38,914 nucleotides of DNA from Pseudobdellovibrionaceae bacterium (GTDB lineage Bacteria; Bdellovibrionota; Bdellovibrionia; Bdellovibrionales; Bdellovibrionaceae), in contig JANWYU010000212.1 of assembly GCA_025055135.1 (NCBI GenBank), positions 1 to 38,914 of the forward strand, written 5' to 3'. Made by a program: the position numbers and the translations under genes. The notes under the pieces are model-generated. The model saw nothing but the letters and a program-made list of their open reading frames with translations, searched no databases and was not told the origin of the DNA. This document shows positions 33,274 to 38,914 of this stretch, piece after piece; position 1 is the stretch's first letter, and each line of letters starts with the position of its first letter.

Positions 33274-36200
33274 TGGATTTTGTTCATTTGCATGTGCATT
33301 CCGACTATTCCTTACTAGAAGGGGCCTGTGAACTTGATCGCTTAGTTGCCGAAGGAAAGAAATATTTTAAGGCAATGGCGCTTACTGATCATGGTAACAT
33401 GTATGGTGCCATTGAATTTTACTTTTCCTGTATCGAATCCGGATTAAAACCCATTATTGGAATGGACGCGTTTTTTACCTTAGGCTCTAGGCAGGAGCGT
33501 CCTTCCCATTTGCCGGTAGAGCGACTACGTAATCCGCCCCAGTTAGTACTGCTTGCGAAAAGTTACCAAGGCTATCGTTCATTGTGTGAAATGAGTAGCA
33601 TTTCTTTTTTGGAAGGGTTTTACTATCGACCACGTGTTGATTTTCAAACTTTGGAGACATATTGTTCTGATATCATTTGTTTAACCGGTGGATGTCGAGG
33701 TTTGATCTATCAACTATTTGTTCAAGAGGGTGAGGAATCAGCCTATAATGCCCTAAGGCGACTAAAGGATATTTTCCATCATAATTTATTTGCTGAATTC
33801 ACTAGAACCCAGAAACCTCAGGAAAAAAAATTTGAACAATGGTTAAAGGCAGTATCTGTCAAGTTAGGTATCAAAGGGGTTGCCACAAATGATGTGCATT
33901 TTGTATCTCGCGAGGATTTTATCAAACAGGATATTTTATACTGTATTGGTAACAATCTTTTATATCGGGATCCCCACCGTTCACGACTTTGTAATGAAGA
34001 ATACTTTTTAAAAACTCCCCAAGAAATGAAGGAATTATTTTCTGATGAGCCAGAATGGATTGCCCATTCTGTGTTAATAGCAGAAAGTATTAATCTTAGT
34101 TTTAAATTGAAAGATGATCAGGGTAGGCCAATTTATCGTTTACCTCGGTTTCCCACTCCTAACGGTAAATCCTTAGCAGAACATATTCGAGATGAGGCGT
34201 TTTCGGGATTTGAAATGAGAAAAAGGGAGGCCTTAGATCGGGGGCAATCGTGGAATGAAGAGGTCGACGTAATCTATCGCAAGCGTTTGGAGTATGAGTT
34301 AGAGGTAATTGATCGAATGGGTTTTAATGGTTACTTTCTTATTGTTTCTGATTTTATTCGATGGGCGAAAAGTCAGAGCATTCCTGTTGGCCCTGGAAGG
34401 GGGAGTGGGGCTGGCTCGCTAGTAGCCTATTGTCTTAATATCACTGATTTAGATCCCATTAAACACAATTTATTGTTTGAGCGTTTTTTGAATCCGGAAC
34501 GCATTTCTATGCCTGATTTTGATATCGATTTTTGTCAGAACCGAAGAGATGAAGTAATTCAATATGTTACCGAAAAATATTCGTCCGAATCGGTAGCGCA
34601 AATTATTACTTATGGAAAATTGCAGTGCAAGGCTGCTATCAAAGATGTGGGACGGATATTGGGAATGAGCTTTGCCGAAGTAGATCGAGTTACCAAATTG
34701 GTTCCTGAAAAGTTAGGTATTACCATTCAAGAGGCATTAACTTTAGAACCTCGCTTGACTGAACTTATGGAAGAATCCCCAGAAGTGAGGGCTTTAATCA
34801 CCATGGCCCAAAAAGTGGAGGGTATGGTTCGACATGCTGGAATTCATGCGGCGGGAGTCATTATTACCGACGGAAGGATTCGGGATTATGCTCCATTAGC
34901 TCGAGGGGCTCATGGAGAGATTGTTGTTCAGTTTGACATGAAACATGCTGAAAAAATTGGACTTATTAAATTCGATTTTCTGGGCTTAAAAACATTAACT
35001 CTGATTCAGTATGCATTAGAGTTTATTAAAACCAATCATGGTAAATCGATTCAGGCAAAAGATATACCCATCGATGATCCGGGAATTTATGAACTGATGT
35101 CTGCTGGAGATACTTTAGGAGTTTTTCAATTTGAGGGTGAGGGAATTACCGATGCCATTCGTAAAATAAAGCCGACTTGTTTTACCGATATAACAGCTAT
35201 TAACGGTTTGTATCGTCCAGGTCCTTTGGCCATGATTCCGGTGTATGCCCGCAGAAAAAATGGTCAAGAGCCTGTGGAATATTTATTTGAAGATTTAAAG
35301 GATATTCTGCAGGAAACCTTTGGGATTATTGTGTACCAGGAACAGGTAATGGCCATTGCTTCTAAAATTGCTGGCTACTCTTTGGGCGAGGCGGATATGC
35401 TTCGAAGGGCCATGGGCAAAAAAATTAAGGAGGAAATGGATAGACAGCGTGAGCGGTTTTTAAAAGGTGCAGTGGCTCGCGGCTACGATGAAAAAAAGTC
35501 AGTAGAGCTTTTTGAATTAATGTATAAGTTTGCGGATTACGGTTTTAACAAAAGTCATGCAGCTGCCTATTGTGTGATCGCAGCGCAAACAGCTTGGTTA
35601 AAGCGTTACTATCCTGCAGAGTTTTATGCAGGACTTTTAACCACGGAAATATCTGATACCGATAAAGTTGTTGAATATGTGAAAGATGCTCAAAAACATG
35701 GTTTGGTTATTCGCCCGCCTCATGTAAACGAGTCTTTTTATGAATTTACCCCTATTGGCAATGAGATTTATTTTGGTCTTGGTGCCATTAAGGGAGTAGG
35801 AGAGAATGTTGCAAAAGAAATTCTTCGCGTTCGGGAATCGCTTCCCAATAAGAAGTTTCGTTCTGTTTTGGAATTTTTTGAAAATATGGACTCCAAACTG
35901 CTTAACAAAAAAACCATTGAGTCCCTTATTAAAGCAGGGGCTTTGGATCATTTGGGTTACTCTCGTGGTCAGCTTTTGACTGGATTTCCCAAGCTAACGG
36001 AGTGGGCGCTGGCGCGACAAAAAGAAAAAAAATCAGGCCAAATGAGCTTGTTTAAACTGGATTCTCAAAACACGTTTATCGAGTTACCGGATGCCACTAA
36101 TATCTCAAGACTTGAGCAACTTTCCTTAGAAAAAGAGGTCTTGGGTTTTTATTTAAGTGATCATCCTTTGAGAGGGTATGATGTGTTTTTAAAAAGATGG

Positions 36201-36815
36201 ACATCCGGGGAAATTCGTGAAGTTTTGGAACGACAGGCACAACAAAAAATGCAAGTCGTTTCTAGCGAAAACAAGCAGCGCTACCATTTTAAGAATCCAG
36301 AAGGTAAGCGATCATTTGTTCGGTTAGGTGGTGTGCTCCATGGTTTACGGGAGGTTGTTACCCGTAAAGGTACTCGCATGATGTTTGCGCGGTTAGAAGA
36401 TTTGTCGGGCTCTGTTTCTTTGGTGGTTTTTCCTGATACGTATTCACGATATAAGGATTTGTTACGAGATGATCGTACTGTTATTGTTGGTGGCTTTCTC
36501 GACGATGATCAGGGTGAAATGAAATTGTTGGTAGAGGATTTAACCGACTTAGAGTCAAGTATTCAAAGAATCCCCCAAGTGTGGGTCATGCTGGATGAAA
36601 TTGATGAAAATGAGTGGGGATCGTTTTTCGATGAAATAAAAAAACGTCCGGGATCAGTAACATGTCAATTTTTACTAAAAACAGAGGGCGCAACCGTTGA
36701 AATAATCCCTGATAGCCCAGTTAAGATTGCCTTAAGCTGCGAAGTCATCGAAGATTTTCGCAAAAAAATAGGTCATTTACGGTTTTTAAGGATTCCTGAT
36801 CATTTTGTGTCTTAA
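33273..36815 (+). CDS. dnaE: DNA polymerase III alpha subunit
   Basis: DnaE is the replicative polymerase. The N-terminal PHP domain has 'HLHVHSDYSLLEG' and 'LTDHGNMYG'. The polymerase palm has 'GPGRGSGAGSLVAY' and catalytic acidic residues in 'MPDFDIDF' (D420 and D422 in track numbering), with the third in 'LIKFDFLGLKT'. Finger-region 'QFEGEGI' and 'RRAMGKK', a helix-hairpin-helix ('GLGAIKGVGENVA') and a C-terminal OB fold follow. The ~1180 residues match E. coli-type DnaE. The ATG overlaps the guaA stop as TAATG, implying coupled translation; the track's GTG 33264 lies inside guaA. Confidence 0.96.
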   Translation: MDFVHLHVHSDYSLLEGACELDRLVAEGKKYFKAMALTDHGNMYGAIEFYFSCIESGLKPIIGMDAFFTLGSRQERPSHLPVERLRNPPQLVLLAKSYQGYRSLCEMSSISFLEGFYYRPRVDFQTLETYCSDIICLTGGCRGLIYQLFVQEGEESAYNALRRLKDIFHHNLFAEFTRTQKPQEKKFEQWLKAVSVKLGIKGVATNDVHFVSREDFIKQDILYCIGNNLLYRDPHRSRLCNEEYFLKTPQEMKELFSDEPEWIAHSVLIAESINLSFKLKDDQGRPIYRLPRFPTPNGKSLAEHIRDEAFSGFEMRKREALDRGQSWNEEVDVIYRKRLEYELEVIDRMGFNGYFLIVSDFIRWAKSQSIPVGPGRGSGAGSLVAYCLNITDLDPIKHNLLFERFLNPERISMPDFDIDFCQNRRDEVIQYVTEKYSSESVAQIITYGKLQCKAAIKDVGRILGMSFAEVDRVTKLVPEKLGITIQEALTLEPRLTELMEESPEVRALITMAQKVEGMVRHAGIHAAGVIITDGRIRDYAPLARGAHGEIVVQFDMKHAEKIGLIKFDFLGLKTLTLIQYALEFIKTNHGKSIQAKDIPIDDPGIYELMSAGDTLGVFQFEGEGITDAIRKIKPTCFTDITAINGLYRPGPLAMIPVYARRKNGQEPVEYLFEDLKDILQETFGIIVYQEQVMAIASKIAGYSLGEADMLRRAMGKKIKEEMDRQRERFLKGAVARGYDEKKSVELFELMYKFADYGFNKSHAAAYCVIAAQTAWLKRYYPAEFYAGLLTTEISDTDKVVEYVKDAQKHGLVIRPPHVNESFYEFTPIGNEIYFGLGAIKGVGENVAKEILRVRESLPNKKFRSVLEFFENMDSKLLNKKTIESLIKAGALDHLGYSRGQLLTGFPKLTEWALARQKEKKSGQMSLFKLDSQNTFIELPDATNISRLEQLSLEKEVLGFYLSDHPLRGYDVFLKRWTSGEIREVLERQAQQKMQVVSSENKQRYHFKNPEGKRSFVRLGGVLHGLREVVTRKGTRMMFARLEDLSGSVSLVVFPDTYSRYKDLLRDDRTVIVGGFLDDDQGEMKLLVEDLTDLESSIQRIPQVWVMLDEIDENEWGSFFDEIKKRPGSVTCQFLLKTEGATVEIIPDSPVKIALSCEVIEDFRKKIGHLRFLRIPDHFVS

Positions 36816-36858
36816 TTATTTAAACGGAATGAGCCATAAAACCATTAGAGAAATCTCA

Positions 36859-38124
36859 CTAGGCCGCAGATTTTTTTGATTCTTCGTGTTTTATTTGTTC
36901 ACTGTTGATGGAGCGTTTCAGATAATTTTCCAAGTAATTAATAAAACTCGTCCACTCTTGATTGCTTTCCACCACCCGAAAACCACATTTTTTCTGAATT
37001 TTGTCATGCCACACAAGAGAGATTACTAAGTCGATGGGAGCAATTCCTGCTGGATGTAAACGAAGGTGATATCGAGAAGCATCGGGCAAATCACCGATTA
37101 GTGATCCCCCAATTCCTGTAAAGCTAAGATTGGTGATTTTAATTCTACCAATAATTTTTTTATAATCAGAATGATCATATATTTGACCATAAAAGGTAAC
37201 CATATACCTTTTGTATCTGGGTGATTTCGAGTCCAGGCCTTTAGGATGAGGAATGAGGTTTCTGTATCTTTTATCGTCGTATATTTCATGAAGGCGGTGT
37301 AATTCATATTCACTCAGCTCAAAAAGAATTTGTGATTTTTTGATAAAAAACCATTCAAATTCCTCAGGGGCTAGTAAACTATTAAAATGAATTTGAGGGG
37401 AACGCTCAGGAAATTCCATATTGATTCTTGGTAGTTCAAAAAATAGAGAATACATAGTTATTCGTTCTTCAAACTGTCCGTAGTGCGCATAATATCGTTC
37501 GGCGGCAACTCGTAGGTCCAAAATTCCTCCCATTGCAGGATTGTGATTTATAAAATCGTAGGGAACAGGTTTATCATTCAATTTTTTAAAGAGAAGTATG
37601 TGATAGTAAAAATCTTGCCATTTAGGATTAATTGCAATAACAAAATGGGTAACCCCCAAAAAATCGGTTGCATAGTGATAGAGAAATTTGAAAAGAGGGA
37701 AAAGAATAGTTCCCTTGCGGTTTTTAAATGGCTTTTTTACTGCTAGCGATGAAATTTCTGCAATTTCACCGTTAATGTGAGAAAGATCAAATAAAGCATC
37801 TGATGGAATACCAAAAACGGACTTTCGAATTAAGGTAACCGTAGCGACCACTTCTTCGTTCCAGAGTGCGACTAGTACGGATGAAGTTGGTAGCATATGA
37901 TATTTAGTAACTCGAATACCACTTTTTTCTGGAGTGATTAAACCTTCTTCAGTATATGCATCATGTAAAATAGAAAAGGCCTGTTCTAATTCTCTGTGGG
38001 TGGTTGCTACCTTGAATTTAAGTTCCCTTGGAAAAGGATAGGGAACTTTAACTAACTTCCTTAAAATCGGTCCTTTGAGATTGTCTGGTAACCATTTTGC
38101 CAGTTTCCGAAATGAAATTTTCAT
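36859..38124 (-). CDS. FeeM-like N-acyltransferase fused to a PilZ domain
   Basis: The 421 residues fall in two parts. Residues about 35-225 look like an N-acyl amino acid synthase FeeM/GNAT-type domain ('GEIAEISSLAVKKPFKNRKG' with the turn after the acyl-CoA-binding strand, and 'VIAINPKWQDFYYHIL'). Residues about 295-405 look like PilZ: an N-terminal 'SPRYKRY', then 'NLSFTGIGGS' matching the (D/N)xSxxG motif. The first arginine motif is RxxR rather than RxxxR, so c-di-GMP binding is uncertain. It is cytoplasmic with no membrane helix. The combination suggests acyl-amino-acid or lipid synthesis controlled by c-di-GMP. The reading is by eye; FeeM is less certain than PilZ. Confidence 0.7.
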   Translation of the reverse strand: MKISFRKLAKWLPDNLKGPILRKLVKVPYPFPRELKFKVATTHRELEQAFSILHDAYTEEGLITPEKSGIRVTKYHMLPTSSVLVALWNEEVVATVTLIRKSVFGIPSDALFDLSHINGEIAEISSLAVKKPFKNRKGTILFPLFKFLYHYATDFLGVTHFVIAINPKWQDFYYHILLFKKLNDKPVPYDFINHNPAMGGILDLRVAAERYYAHYGQFEERITMYSLFFELPRINMEFPERSPQIHFNSLLAPEEFEWFFIKKSQILFELSEYELHRLHEIYDDKRYRNLIPHPKGLDSKSPRYKRYMVTFYGQIYDHSDYKKIIGRIKITNLSFTGIGGSLIGDLPDASRYHLRLHPAGIAPIDLVISLVWHDKIQKKCGFRVVESNQEWTSFINYLENYLKRSINSEQIKHEESKKSAA

Positions 38125-38595
38125 ACTCGATATTAGTCGGATAATTTAAAAAAAACTTAATACTTTGGTACAGGCCGTGTTTGCGCTGATCTAGTTATTA
38201 CCTGATATCGCTAGGTTCTACTTTTCGCGTTTTTTTGGTTAAACAATTTGACTAAAAGTTAATCATTTTTTTAAAGTGGAACCTACTATTATGTGGCTGA
38301 CTTGGTGAAAAAGTAGATCATTCATTTGGTTACTTATTTTGAAGTCCATTATTTTCGACAAATAAGGCTGTGGTTAAAACCCCGCTTGGATAGAGCTAGT
38401 GGGTTTCGTTCTTTGAAGAAGGGATACGTTACTTAAGTAGAAATTTATGGTGACAAATCACAAAGCTATTAACCAACTTCTCTACAGACATTAGCCCAAC
38501 TAGGAAGGTTGAATATTGGACTTATTTTAGAAACTTTTAATTTGATCCTTATCCTAAAGGGCCATGAAAACATAGAGATTGATCGGTATCTATAA
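38125..38595. other. Gap without a complete gene
   Basis: No ORF over 60 residues with a start and stop exists here. The stretch just after the FeeM-PilZ start presumably holds its promoter (minus-strand TATTAAG and TAAATTAT are possible -10 elements, neither convincing). The plus-strand frame that becomes open at 38596 has unusually few stops from 38275 on (TAG 38314 and TAA codons near 38434, 38470 and 38593), which hints at decayed coding sequence. I see no repeat, tRNA or terminator. Confidence 0.45.
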
Positions 38596-38914
38596 CTGGA
38601 TCTGTTCTGGAAATGGATTTTAGAGAAAATATTCCTAGAGGCATTTGTTGGGAAATGGCTTTTTCGGATTAGTACAGTAAGATATTCTCAAGAATTATGG
38701 TATGGGGTTATGCGCCTTGACTATGCTTTTTCCCCTGATCGTAGCTATTTAACTCAAAATCTACAGGTTTTGCAGTACCAAAGACGTTTCTTATCTATTA
38801 GTTACGATTCACCGACCTTTCAAAGGTATTGGATTTATTTTATAAGCTTTTCCAGTGAGAGATTGATGGGTAACACATTAGATAATCATCAATTTCCGTC
38901 GCGATCTGAATGGA
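38596..38914 (+). CDS. Open frame running off the right edge (partial, possible decayed gene)
   Basis: From 38596 the frame has no stop for 106 codons to the window end. The only in-frame ATG is at 38710 ('MRLDYAFSPDRSY'), with no clear Shine-Dalgarno. The deduced 68 residues have aromatic beta-strand character ('RFLSISYDSP', 'YWIYFISFSS') like the end of an outer-membrane barrel such as LptD, but this is a weak impression. Because few stops interrupt the frame upstream, it may be a degraded gene rather than a new start. Confidence 0.3.
   Translation, partial: MDLFWKWILEKIFLEAFVGKWLFRISTVRYSQELWYGVMRLDYAFSPDRSYLTQNLQVLQYQRRFLSISYDSPTFQRYWIYFISFSSERLMGNTLDNHQFPSRSEW

Noticed and set aside
1-38914. 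CRISPR array, insertion sequence, prophage or rRNA
   Set aside because: No regularly spaced repeats, transposase or phage genes, or rRNA-like stretches were seen on either strand.

Overview
The window reads as chromosomal DNA from a predatory or gliding delta-type bacterium, most likely a member of the Bdellovibrionota or a close relative. I base this on an AgmX/PglI-type TonB-like protein in an envelope gene cluster, a PilB-[PilT slot]-PilC-PilS-PilR cluster in the myxobacterial/Bdellovibrio order, many secreted beta-barrels and lipoproteins of delta type, a stand-alone CpaF ATPase and a FeeM-PilZ fusion. The DNA is AT-leaning by eye (I did not compute GC). It is densely packed with short gaps and many 1-13 nt gene overlaps. 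I see no insertion sequence, prophage, CRISPR array or rRNA.

Layout. (1) 1-6292, plus strand: an envelope operon with the tail of an upstream gene, a single-pass TonB/AgmX-like protein, a lipoprotein, an outer-membrane beta-barrel protein, a periplasmic helical-repeat protein and a von Willebrand factor A (VWA) lipoprotein. The composition resembles the Glt/Agl gliding-motility envelope complex of myxobacteria; this is inferred from composition and order. (2) 6295-8515: galE and a NupC-type nucleoside transporter, followed by a convergent acidic hypothetical gene. (3) 9263-11146: miaB and a bifunctional-nuclease-family gene. (4) 11184-13251: two divergent FixH/YtkA-like genes, one of them coupled to a predicted outer-membrane protein with a Cys-Cys start. 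(5) 13265-16760: small and hypothetical genes, including a protein with an internally duplicated domain, a lipoprotein preceded by a near-perfect sigma-54 promoter, and an LptF/LptG permease. (6) 16795-24744: a pseudo-receiver-like gene, trxA, then pilB, a degenerate pilT-like gene, pilC, pilS and pilR. (7) tRNA-Arg(CCT) at 24819-24894. (8) 24912-29590, minus strand: cpaF with two upstream partners, a possible tiny membrane protein, enolase and a hypothetical gene coupled to enolase. (9) 29724-36815, plus strand: gamma-carbonic-anhydrase-like protein, guaB, guaA and dnaE in one tight run. (10) 36859-38124, minus strand: FeeM-like acyltransferase fused to PilZ. (11) 38125-38914: about 790 bp with no complete gene, ending in an open frame that runs off the edge.

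How the genes fit together. Type IV pilus assembly (PilB, PilC) sits with its two-component regulator (PilS, PilR). PilR is a sigma-54 activator, and a strong sigma-54 promoter lies about 8 kb away in front of a lipoprotein gene, so a regulatory link is an attractive but untested idea. The position normally held by the retraction ATPase PilT is occupied by a protein that keeps the PilT fold and a Walker A loop but has lost the Walker B glutamate, the His box and about 35 residues between them. It looks like a regulatory pseudo-ATPase. guaB and guaA supply GMP next to the replicative polymerase gene.

The strongest leads for something undescribed are the PilT pseudo-enzyme, the divergent FixH-like pair with its Cys-Cys outer-membrane partner, the CpaF operon with a cupredoxin-like protein that lacks copper ligands, the FeeM-PilZ fusion, and the duplicated-domain protein at 13735-14634.
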